Below, piece by piece: positions 7,318 to 12,484 of a stretch of 12,484 nucleotides of DNA; the first letter of the stretch is position 1; each line of letters starts with the position of its first letter. The notes beneath the pieces were generated by a model. It was not told the origin of the DNA and ran no database searches. It saw only the letters and a list, made by a program, of their open reading frames with translations. Made by a program: the position numbers and the translations under genes. The stretch comes from Desulfobacteraceae bacterium. GTDB lineage: Bacteria > Desulfobacterota > DSM-4660 > Desulfatiglandales > Desulfatiglandaceae. The DNA is taken from assembly GCA_030611815.1 (NCBI GenBank), contig JAUWPC010000061.1:1-12484 (forward strand). The letters are read 5' to 3'.

Positions 7318-8234
7318 AGATCGATGGCCTTGACATACAGATTTTCCACATCCATACGGCCCAGCCCACGCTCATGGGCCTCACGGATATGACGAACCTG
7401 TCTTGGCTTAAATTTTTTTCCGTACCATTCAAAGGTGGCGACCGCATATGCATCGGCAGCTACCATGTCTTTTGAAGCAATAATCGTGTCTTTTTTAAGA
7501 ACTTTCCCTGGCCCGCCTGGTCCATTTGTCGATAGGATGCGGGTTCCGTCGATAACGGTCAGATCAGCCTTAAGTATTGTGCACAAATCCACGATGGACG
7601 TATGGAGATCATATTTCCGGTGCATGACGCTACGATCGTAGTTGAGCCCCATCATCCCCTTCAAGGAGAGGCTGACACCGGTGGCTGAATGGGACTTGGC
7701 TACCGGAGCAGCGATGAGCACATCGCTCCTCAGGACCTCCTTCATAATGTCGGTGCTGGTCATGCTCTTTCCTCCAGGGATATCTGTGGTCTTGTAAAAC
7801 CTGTCGTCGCTTAGAGCAAAGACCATTTTTTTGCTGATAGAGTTGCACGCCTTACGGATTCCCGATCTTTCTAAGCAAAGCTCTTCCCTGTACAAGGTAT
7901 GGTCCAGGACTAATATCCTCGCAGCCCCTGCCTCTTTACACATGACGGCAAGTTCACGGACGACCTCCGGATGGGTGTTCGAGGCCCTTTCAGGAGGAGT
8001 AGGGAAGCTCATATTAGGCTTTATCACCACCCGGTCGCCGGGCTTTACGAATTGTTTCATCCCGCCTAATAAATCCACCGCAGCCCGTGTTGCCGCGGCT
8101 GGCGCCCCTTTGACCACGGCGATATCCGGAACTGGCGCAGCTATTAGCCTTTTTGGCAACAAAATTCCAGATCCCCCGGCAATCATCCACAGGATGCCCT
8201 TTGCCTGATACCTCAAAAATTCCCTCCGATTCAT
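7314..8234 (-). CDS. DUF362 family protein with Tat signal
   Basis: The 306-residue protein starts with a twin-arginine signal (N-R3-R4-E-F-L-R-Y) and a hydrophobic core (about 13-26); cleavage is plausible near L-I-A-A-P at 30-34. The rest is a DUF362 (PF04015) domain, including V-V-I-K-P-N-M-S-F, S-N-T-H-P-E-V-V and the L-S-L-K-G-M-M-G-L block. DUF362 proteins commonly occur with, or fused to, ferredoxin modules, but their reaction is unknown. Tat export suggests a folded protein acting in the periplasm, the same side as the second half of the polyferredoxin encoded next. The start is secure: AGGAGGT at 8242-8248 lies 7 bases upstream of the ATG. The gene overlaps the polyferredoxin start by four bases. 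Cofactor binding cannot be asserted, as there is no CxxC motif. Confidence 0.88.
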   Translation of the reverse strand: MNRREFLRYQAKGILWMIAGGSGILLPKRLIAAPVPDIAVVKGAPAAATRAAVDLLGGMKQFVKPGDRVVIKPNMSFPTPPERASNTHPEVVRELAVMCKEAGAARILVLDHTLYREELCLERSGIRKACNSISKKMVFALSDDRFYKTTDIPGGKSMTSTDIMKEVLRSDVLIAAPVAKSHSATGVSLSLKGMMGLNYDRSVMHRKYDLHTSIVDLCTILKADLTVIDGTRILSTNGPGGPGKVLKKDTIIASKDMVAADAYAVATFEWYGKKFKPRQVRHIREAHERGLGRMDVENLYVKAIDL

Positions 8235-8309
8235 GGTTAGGACCTCCTCTCATTCTCGAAACTGGCCTTAAACGTACCCTTGAATAGAGGTACATGCCTG
8301 GAGCCATAA

Positions 8310-8474
8310 TTAGGGGATGGTATAGACCAGCCCATTGATTCTCTCGAAATGCCGATCAGATGTAATAAGTCCTGATCCATGTTCCATGGTTTGTGCTGCA
8401 ATCCATATGTCGTTGGTCGGGATTGGAGTTCCCTTGCGCTTGAGTTGCGCAGCGATTCTTGAAAAACGATATGA
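8310..8474 (-). pseudogene. VapC-like PIN-domain toxin, C-terminal remnant
   Basis: The - strand frame from 8474 down to the TAA at 8310-8312 reads as the last 54 residues of a VapC-type PIN ribonuclease. A helix (R-I-A-A-Q-L-K-R-K-G) is followed by the diagnostic T-P-I-P-T-N-D-I-W-I-A-A core, then M-E-H-G, L-I-T-S-D-R-H-F and a closing L-V-Y-T-I-P strand. N-D-I-W-I-A-A and T-S-D carry C-terminal acidic residues of the PIN site. The N-terminal half with the first catalytic Asp is absent: upstream in the same frame the sequence becomes the transposase tail, and a TGA at 8496-8498 blocks it. No antitoxin gene is adjacent. It ends 75 bases before the DUF362 start, whose ribosome site is separate. 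Confidence 0.75.
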
Positions 8475-8661
8475 CATCTTGAACTGTGAATTAGGTCATA
8501 TGAGTTGTTCTGGAAACTCTTGGCCCTTTTTGAGTCTGGATCTTGCAGCACTGACTATATGGCTTACGGATGAATAGCAAGGACCAATGAGTTCCCCGAT
8601 CCTTTCATTTGTCAACGCTGTCCGTCCCCCATATCAGACAAACAAGAAGATCCGATTTATC
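8475..8661 (-). pseudogene. REP-associated (Y1/IS200-type) transposase, C-terminal remnant
   Basis: On the - strand, 8661-8617 encodes D-K-S-D-L-L-V-C-L-I-W-G-T. After a shift of frame, 8618-8499 encodes A-L-T-N-E-R-I-G-E-L-I-G, then C-Y-S-S-V-S-H-I-V and R-S-R-L-K-K. This is the helix-turn-helix tail I know from REP-associated tyrosine transposases. The final N-S-Q-F-K-M (8475-8492) follows an in-frame TGA at 8496-8498. The HUH catalytic domain is missing. The fragment carries at least one frameshift and one nonsense codon, so it is dead. It abuts the PIN remnant with no spacer. Confidence 0.6.
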
Positions 8662-8751
8662 TCTATAGAAGCTCAGATAAATAATTTCACTGGGTTATCG
8701 ATCGGAAGCCTCGAACTAATCTGTACGACCTACTCGGATTTCTGCCTCTGG

Positions 8752-8768
8752 TCCCGCTGAAAGCGGGA
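8752..8768. repeat. Perfect 7-bp hairpin TCCCGCT-GAA-AGCGGGA
   Basis: TCCCGCT at 8752-8758 pairs with AGCGGGA at 8762-8768 around a GAA loop. On the + strand it is followed by a T-rich but interrupted stretch (TAAAACTAATTTTCT); on the - strand, the direction of neighbouring transcription, no T-run follows. It may be a REP-like palindrome, as it lies about 90 bases from the transposase remnant, or a weak terminator. Confidence 0.5.
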
Positions 8769-8932
8769 TAAAACTAATTTTCTAAAAACCTATATCAGCC
8801 GGAGATGTCCTTGATGTTGCACTGAATTTCTCTGGATCATAATCCGATATATGCTTTTAATATCACGGCTTTTTTATGGAAGGTTAATTTTGAACAGTAT
8901 GGGCGGAAGAAGCCGGTTTAGCCGGATCAGGG

Positions 8933-9883
8933 TTAATATCCTCTGTCAAAATCAACTACATACTTGAGCGGCTTCCCGTCCACAAACAGGCGATAATTTT
9001 CCGCGAAAATATCCACGATATCGTCTGGGAAGCTGTATGCTGAATTGTGGGGCGTAATGAACACGTTCGGGAATCCCCAGAGATTGCTGTCTTTGGGGAG
9101 AGGTTCTTCCTCGAACACATCTAATACTGCTCCTCGAATCAGTTTTTCCTCCAAAGCGTGTACCAGTGCACTCTCCGAAACAACGGGTCCCCTACCCACA
9201 TTGATCAATACGGCAGATCTCTTCATGGCCTGAAAAGAGCCATAGTCAAAGAGGTGAAAGCTTTCGGGCGTATGGGGAAGTGTGATCACAATATAGTCCG
9301 GATGAGCTAAGAATTCTCTGAAACTGGCCTGGGTGAAGAGACGATCGACCCCGGGCAACTCTTTATTAGAACGCTTATAGCCCCAAACGTCCATCCCAAA
9401 ACGCTTTCCTGTTAGAGCAATATGACGACCAATAGAACCAAGGCCGCAAATACCGAGGAGGGTGCCCTTAAGGCTCTTGTACGGCATATCTTGCCATAAC
9501 CTGTTTTGTTGATTCTCGTAAGTCTGGAAGATATTCCTTTCCAAGGCAAGAACATAGGCAAAAACATATTCACTCATAAGCGGCCCGAACAGGTCCTTCA
9601 CACCGGTAAGGAGGTAATCGTTTCGTTGAGAGGGCGTTACAAGCGCCTCTACCCCGGCATAGGTGGACTGAATCCATTGCAAATTCTCTGCAACATCTAA
9701 AACAGGTGCAATCCGATTGGGTTCGCCTAAGATGATATTGCAGTCTTCAGCATGGTTTTTCGCATCCCCGGCCCTGTCGCAGGCGATGAATTCAAGCCCG
9801 GAAAAATCGAGTCTTTCGATCAACTCAGCATAATGGCTTGAGTTTTCGGTGAGGATTAGAAGTCTATTTTTCTCTCTCATCAT
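8933..9883 (-). CDS. D-2-hydroxyacid dehydrogenase (NAD(P)-dependent)
   Basis: The 316-residue protein has the D-isomer-specific 2-hydroxyacid dehydrogenase layout. The NAD-binding loop is G147-L-G-S-I-G152, and the catalytic triad is R231 (N-V-G-R-G-P), E260 (F-E-E-E-P-L-P) and H279 (T-P-H-N-S). The N-terminal catalytic lobe (S-T-Y-A-G-V at 73-78) is somewhat degenerate, as in the GhrA/glyoxylate-hydroxypyruvate reductase-like branch. It should interconvert a 2-oxoacid and a D-2-hydroxyacid in the cytoplasm. The ATG at 9883 and a second at 9880 are both possible. No Shine-Dalgarno site is visible, but the gene overlaps the end of the nitrilase gene by 20 bases, so translation is probably coupled. 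The overlap ties its substrate to the nitrilase product, though which acid it uses is unknown. Confidence 0.9.
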   Translation of the reverse strand: MMREKNRLLILTENSSHYAELIERLDFSGLEFIACDRAGDAKNHAEDCNIILGEPNRIAPVLDVAENLQWIQSTYAGVEALVTPSQRNDYLLTGVKDLFGPLMSEYVFAYVLALERNIFQTYENQQNRLWQDMPYKSLKGTLLGICGLGSIGRHIALTGKRFGMDVWGYKRSNKELPGVDRLFTQASFREFLAHPDYIVITLPHTPESFHLFDYGSFQAMKRSAVLINVGRGPVVSESALVHALEEKLIRGAVLDVFEEEPLPKDSNLWGFPNVFITPHNSAYSFPDDIVDIFAENYRLFVDGKPLKYVVDFDRGY

Positions 9884-10835
9884 TTTTTGTCACTACAGGG
9901 TGAAAGGGTCTCTCATTGACGACAAGCTGGAAGACATCAGGGCGGGCGTAGTGACCCGCAACATCAAAATCGAACTTACCCCGGGCTATCTCGGATAAAT
10001 CGAGGTCGGCGAACAGGATCCCTTCCTGATTATAAAGGGGACCGGCGAGGACCTCACCGAATGGCGAAATTATGGCACTGCCCCCGCGACACATTATCTC
10101 TGGAAGTTCATCCAGATCATCCAACCCTTCTAAATCGGCAGGGTACATATCCTTTGTCACAAACTGGTTGCAACCCAGGACAAAGCAGCGGCCTTCACAT
10201 GCTATGTGACGCAGTGTAGAGTGCCATGTCTCACGATGGTCGGCAGTAGGGGCTAAATATATTTCAACCCCTTTCCCGTACATGGCCATCCTGGCTAAAG
10301 GCATATAATTTTCCCAACAGATCAGTCCACCGATCCTCCCTATGGCGGTCTCAAGAACCGGCATTGTGCTGCCATCTCCCTCTCCCCAGATCAGACGCTC
10401 GGACGCGGTTGGCTTGAGCTTTCGATGTTTACCCAACAACTCTCCATTGGGGCTAAAATAGAGTAGAGTGCAATAAAGAGTACCCTGGCTGAACCGGCTG
10501 TCTCGCTCGATAATACCGATTGCCAAATAGAGGCCTGCTTCACGGGCAGCTTTGCCTAAAGCCTCAGTAGCAGGGCTGGGTACCTGAACGGCATTTGCCC
10601 AGTAGCGCTCGAAGGTGCGTCTTCCCGCCGCGCTCCGGCTGCCGACTACCGCTCCAAAGCCGAGTCCACGCGGGTAGGCCGGTATGAAGGCCTCGGGAAA
10701 AAGCACCAGATTTACGCCCTGATCTCCAACTTCACGAATGAGCCGGCAGGTTTTCTCGATTGTTGCCTCACGATCAAACAGGACCGGACTTGCCTGTACC
10801 ACTGCGACTTTAACTGTTTGAAATTTTTCACCCAT
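9864..10835 (-). CDS. Nitrilase-type carbon-nitrogen hydrolase
   Basis: The 323-residue protein shows the nitrilase-superfamily triad: E48 in L-F-P-E-A-F, K139 in K-H-R-K-L-K-P-T, and nucleophile C173 in G-G-L-I-C-W-E-N-Y-M-P. The E-A-F-I-P-A-Y-P-R-G segment and C-W-E-N point to branch 1 true nitrilases (nitrile to acid plus ammonia) rather than amidases. Length is slightly shorter than typical aliphatic nitrilases (about 340-380), mainly at the C-terminal tail that helps spiral assembly. The start at 10835 is supported by GGGAGGA at 10841-10847, five bases upstream. It is cytoplasmic. It is first in a two-gene unit with the D-2-hydroxyacid dehydrogenase, which suggests a 2-hydroxynitrile substrate; that is inference. 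Cyanide hydratase or dihydratase activity is an alternative. Confidence 0.9.
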   Translation of the reverse strand: MGEKFQTVKVAVVQASPVLFDREATIEKTCRLIREVGDQGVNLVLFPEAFIPAYPRGLGFGAVVGSRSAAGRRTFERYWANAVQVPSPATEALGKAAREAGLYLAIGIIERDSRFSQGTLYCTLLYFSPNGELLGKHRKLKPTASERLIWGEGDGSTMPVLETAIGRIGGLICWENYMPLARMAMYGKGVEIYLAPTADHRETWHSTLRHIACEGRCFVLGCNQFVTKDMYPADLEGLDDLDELPEIMCRGGSAIISPFGEVLAGPLYNQEGILFADLDLSEIARGKFDFDVAGHYARPDVFQLVVNERPFHPVVTKNDEREK

Positions 10836-10872
10836 CTTTCTCCTCCCTAACCCGGCGAAGCCGGAATTGGCT

Positions 10873-10934
10873 ATTGAATATTGAAAATTGAATATTTATG
10901 GAAGTCGTTTCGCTCCGTCATTAAAATATTCAAT
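10873..10934. repeat. ATTGAATATT inverted repeat unit
   Basis: ATTGAATATTGAAAATTGAATATTT at 10873-10897, two copies of ATTGAATATT, is followed by the inverse AATATTCAAT at 10925-10934. The same motif in inverted form recurs at 11161-11180. Confidence 0.6.
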
Positions 10935-11110
10935 CTGGCTGTGGCATAAGTCATGCGCATACATGATGTGATTTGAACAAATAGGTACTAAATGCCATTC
11001 GCAGACCCGTCTGCCACTGCGAGGCACAAGCGGGCAGGTTACGCAGATTTACACAGATTATCAAAACGTCCCATCCAACCGCCCATTCATCCTTGCCTGT
11101 GCGCTTTCCG

Positions 11111-11150
11111 ATCTCCGACCTCTGACCTCTGACTTCCGACCTCTGACCTT
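11111..11150. repeat. Tandem 7-base repeat (ACCTCTG / AGGTCAG units)
   Basis: Five to six adjoining units occur: ATCTCCG, ACCTCTG, ACCTCTG, ACTTCCG, ACCTCTG and a partial ACC. On the - strand this reads as GGTCAGAGGTCGGAAGTCAG-type DNA and accounts for an open frame rich in R-S-E-V-R-G-Q. It resembles low-complexity intergenic arrays of Desulfobacterales-like genomes. Confidence 0.7.
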
Positions 11151-11160
11151 TCCACCCGTC

Positions 11161-11187
11161 AATATTCAATATTCAATCTTCAATCCC
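11161..11187. repeat. AATATTCAAT repeat crossing the end of the PLP-enzyme gene
   Basis: Units AATATTCAAT, ATTCAAT and CTTCAATC run through the stop codon (11173-11175) into the last codons of the PLP-enzyme gene. The terminal I-E-D and TGA are therefore encoded by repeat sequence matching the array at 10873-10934. Confidence 0.55.
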
Positions 11188-12336
11188 AAAGGCCTTATCA
11201 AAATCCTCAATCATATCTTTTGTGGATTCCAGACCGACCGACAGCCGGATCAGGCTGTCAGAAATCCCTATTGCCCGCCGATCCTCAGGGGAAACCCCGG
11301 CATGCGAAGTAGCTGCCGGACGGGTAATGAGCGCTTCGATACCGCCAAGGCTCGGCGCAGAGATCGGCAAGGTCGTGTTTTGTAAAAACCTGTCTGCTGC
11401 CTCTAAACCGCCCTCTATTTCAAAACTGATCATGCCACCGAAACCGTCAAATAAGTCCTTGGCTCGTTGGTGCCCGGAATGGCTTTTAAGACCTGGATAA
11501 TTGACCGTTTCGACTGATGAATGGCCTTCCAGGAACTCAGCAATCTGGAGTGCACTTTCATTTTGGTATTTCATCCTTACAGCTAATGTCTTCATACCGC
11601 GATGAAGGAGGAAGCAGGCATGGGGGTCCAGTGATCCGCCGAGCCGGGCAAGTTTGTGTGCGATACGGTCAACCATGCCGGAACGTCCGATAATAGCACC
11701 CGCCACAATGTCTGAATGACCGTTTAGGTATTTCGAACAGCTATGGAGTGAAAGGTCAAAGCCCCATTCAGGAGGCCGGAAATTGACCGGACTTGCAAAG
11801 GTGTTGTCAATCAGAGAAACGAGGCCGTAATCCCTTGCAAATTGGACCACAGCCTTGAGGTCGGCAACCTGCAGCAGAGGGTTGGTTAACGTCTCAACAA
11901 GAATCGCTTTTGTATTGGGCTGCAGTTTCGATTTCCAGGAATCAGGGGCGTTACCATCGATAAAATCAAACGAAATCCCGAGGGGTGGCAGATCCTGGGT
12001 GATAAAATCGTGTGTGCCGCCATACAGGCAATCTTGCGCCAAAAAATGGTCGCCTGCAGCCAAAAGGGTCAAAAGGGTAGTGGAAATAGCCGCCATGCCA
12101 CTGGCGGTCACAAGGGCGGACTCGGCATTTTCCAATGCTGCTAACTTATGGTGAAGCGCCACATGATTCGGTGTGTTATTCAGACGAATATATTTAAGAT
12201 TGTAATAGCCCGGTTCACCCGCACACTCAAATGTGGATGACTGAAACACCGGCATACTCACCGCTCCGCATATCAACGGATCGGGTTCGCCCGCATGAAT
12301 GAGTTTGGTCTCAAGATGCTTGTACTCTTTGGTCAT
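11173..12336 (-). CDS. PLP-dependent transsulfuration-family enzyme (gamma-synthase/lyase type)
   Basis: The 387-residue protein is a Cys/Met-metabolism PLP enzyme (PF01053; cystathionine gamma-synthase, beta-lyase and methionine gamma-lyase relatives). Landmarks are S79-G80-M81 at the phosphate-binding loop, Y105-G-G stacking on PLP, E148-T-x-x-N-P, D177-N-T-F-A-S-P contacting the pyridine nitrogen, and the Schiff-base lysine K202 in S-C-S-K-Y-L-N-G-H-S-D. The phosphate segment reads Y49-I-R51-L-N-N-T-P, where the common form is Y-x-R-x-x-N-P-T. Which of the several family reactions it runs cannot be fixed from this. Start at ATG 12336: GGGAGGA at 12345-12351 is 8 bases upstream. The in-frame GTG at 12402 would run translation through a hairpin and that ribosome site. 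It is monocistronic or first in its transcript, with a 337-base repeat gap after it. Confidence 0.88.
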   Translation of the reverse strand: MTKEYKHLETKLIHAGEPDPLICGAVSMPVFQSSTFECAGEPGYYNLKYIRLNNTPNHVALHHKLAALENAESALVTASGMAAISTTLLTLLAAGDHFLAQDCLYGGTHDFITQDLPPLGISFDFIDGNAPDSWKSKLQPNTKAILVETLTNPLLQVADLKAVVQFARDYGLVSLIDNTFASPVNFRPPEWGFDLSLHSCSKYLNGHSDIVAGAIIGRSGMVDRIAHKLARLGGSLDPHACFLLHRGMKTLAVRMKYQNESALQIAEFLEGHSSVETVNYPGLKSHSGHQRAKDLFDGFGGMISFEIEGGLEAADRFLQNTTLPISAPSLGGIEALITRPAATSHAGVSPEDRRAIGISDSLIRLSVGLESTKDMIEDFDKAFGIED

Positions 12337-12361
12337 AATACAGATCCTCCCATATTCACTC

Positions 12362-12398
12362 ACGGTTGCTACCGCTATCAGCGGAATATAGTAACCGT
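12362..12398 (-). promoter_or_regulatory. Nested hairpin in the 5' leader of the PLP-enzyme gene
   Basis: ACGGTTGCTA at 12362-12371 is the near-perfect inverse of TAGTAACCGT at 12389-12398 (9 of 10). An inner perfect stem CCGCT / AGCGG (12372-12376 / 12380-12384) sits inside, with an AATA bulge. The structure ends about 10 bases upstream of the ribosome site at 12345-12351. It matches no riboswitch class I recognise. Confidence 0.45.
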
Positions 12399-12402
12399 TC
12401 AC

Positions 12403-12427
12403 GGGTTCAGAGGGAAATTCAGAACCT
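12403..12427 (-). promoter_or_regulatory. Second leader stem (GGTTC/GAACC)
   Basis: GGGTTC at 12403-12408 and GAACCT at 12422-12427 can pair over five to six bases around a 13-base loop, directly upstream of the nested hairpin. Taken alone it is weak; beside the other stem it suggests a structured leader. Confidence 0.3.
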
Positions 12428-12446
12428 GTAAACGCCTACGCAATAT

Positions 12447-12455
12447 ATCATATCA
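12447..12455 (-). promoter_or_regulatory. Possible extended -10 promoter (TGATATGAT)
   Basis: On the - strand TGATATGAT has the TGnTATAAT form with one mismatch in the hexamer. TTGCAA at 12463-12468 is too close to be its -35, so it would act as an extended -10 site. Transcription would begin near 12440 and give a leader of about 100 bases carrying both stems. Confidence 0.3.
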
Positions 12456-12484
12456 ATGGTTTTTGCAAGTGGGATTACCCGGTT

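Larger units (their letters stand above)
8235..8932. other. 700-base gap: two fused gene remnants and a hairpin
   Basis: No intact gene is supported here. The part nearest DUF362 (8310-8661) holds the PIN-domain and transposase remnants listed below. Bases 8662-8932 are AT-rich, with a perfect 7-bp hairpin at 8752-8768 and a small CCGG/CCGG stem at 8914-8926 just past the hydroxyacid dehydrogenase stop; neither is followed by a convincing T-run in the direction of transcription. I could not identify a promoter for the DUF362 operon. Confidence 0.6.
10836..11172. other. Repeat-filled gap between PLP enzyme and nitrilase genes
   Basis: The gap is made almost entirely of short degenerate repeats: ATTGAATATT units at both ends, a 7-base tandem array at 11111-11150, and an ACGCAGATTTACACAGATTA stretch at about 11041-11060. 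A - strand frame at 10951-11169 is the translation of the tandem array and is not a gene. No promoter for the nitrilase operon is obvious. Confidence 0.65.

Noticed and set aside
8335..8577. 80-codon + strand frame
   Set aside because: Antisense to the PIN and transposase remnants, which have clear family motifs.
8752..8768. Hairpin as intrinsic terminator of the dehydrogenase operon
   Set aside because: No T-run follows in the direction of transcription; listed only as a hairpin.
11111..11150. Regular short repeats as a CRISPR array
   Set aside because: Units are 7 bases with no spacers and no cas genes; a simple tandem repeat.
10951..11169. 72-codon - strand frame with R-S-E-V-R-G-Q pattern
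   Set aside because: Produced by the 7-base tandem repeat and other intergenic repeats.
12337..12402. N-terminal extension of the PLP enzyme from GTG at 12402
   Set aside because: It would read through a strong hairpin and over a good ribosome site placed for the ATG at 12336; family members begin near that ATG.

Overview
The window most likely comes from an anaerobic Desulfobacterota-type (former Deltaproteobacteria) chromosome. Pointers are a membrane polyferredoxin paired with a Tat-exported DUF362 protein, strong AGGAGG-type ribosome sites, and intergenic DNA full of short degenerate repeats of the kind I associate with Desulfobacterales-like genomes. The assignment is inference from style and gene content; no marker gene is present. 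There are no rRNA, tRNA, CRISPR or complete mobile elements.

Layout. Bases 1-1175 are read on the + strand: the 3' part of a DUF2461 gene, a 400-base gap with a pair of imperfect inverted repeats, and a 141-residue unrecognised protein. From 1369 to 12336 every intact gene is on the - strand. In transcription order (right to left) these are: a PLP-dependent transsulfuration-type enzyme with a structured leader; a repeat-filled gap; a nitrilase overlapped by a D-2-hydroxyacid dehydrogenase; a 700-base gap with the fused remains of a REP-associated (Y1/IS200-type) transposase and a VapC-like PIN toxin; a DUF362 protein overlapping by ATGA a NapH-NapG-like fused polyferredoxin; a probable 42-residue membrane protein; an AhpD/carboxymuconolactone-decarboxylase protein; a flavodoxin-fold quinone reductase; a metallo-beta-lactamase-fold hydrolase; and a paraoxonase-type arylesterase/lactonase.

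How the genes may work together. Two pairs are clearly coupled by overlap: nitrilase with hydroxyacid dehydrogenase, suggesting nitrile (perhaps cyanohydrin) to 2-hydroxyacid to 2-oxoacid; and DUF362 with the polyferredoxin, suggesting an exported redox or maturation factor serving a membrane electron conduit. The remaining genes (peroxidase-like CMD protein, NAD(P)H:quinone reductase, MBL hydrolase, paraoxonase-like lactonase) look like a loose detoxification and hydrolysis group.

The most interesting items are the polyferredoxin, whose internal twin-arginine segment predicts Fe-S clusters on both sides of the membrane, the transposase/toxin chimera, the inverted-repeat unit near the left end, and the hairpin leader of the PLP enzyme gene.
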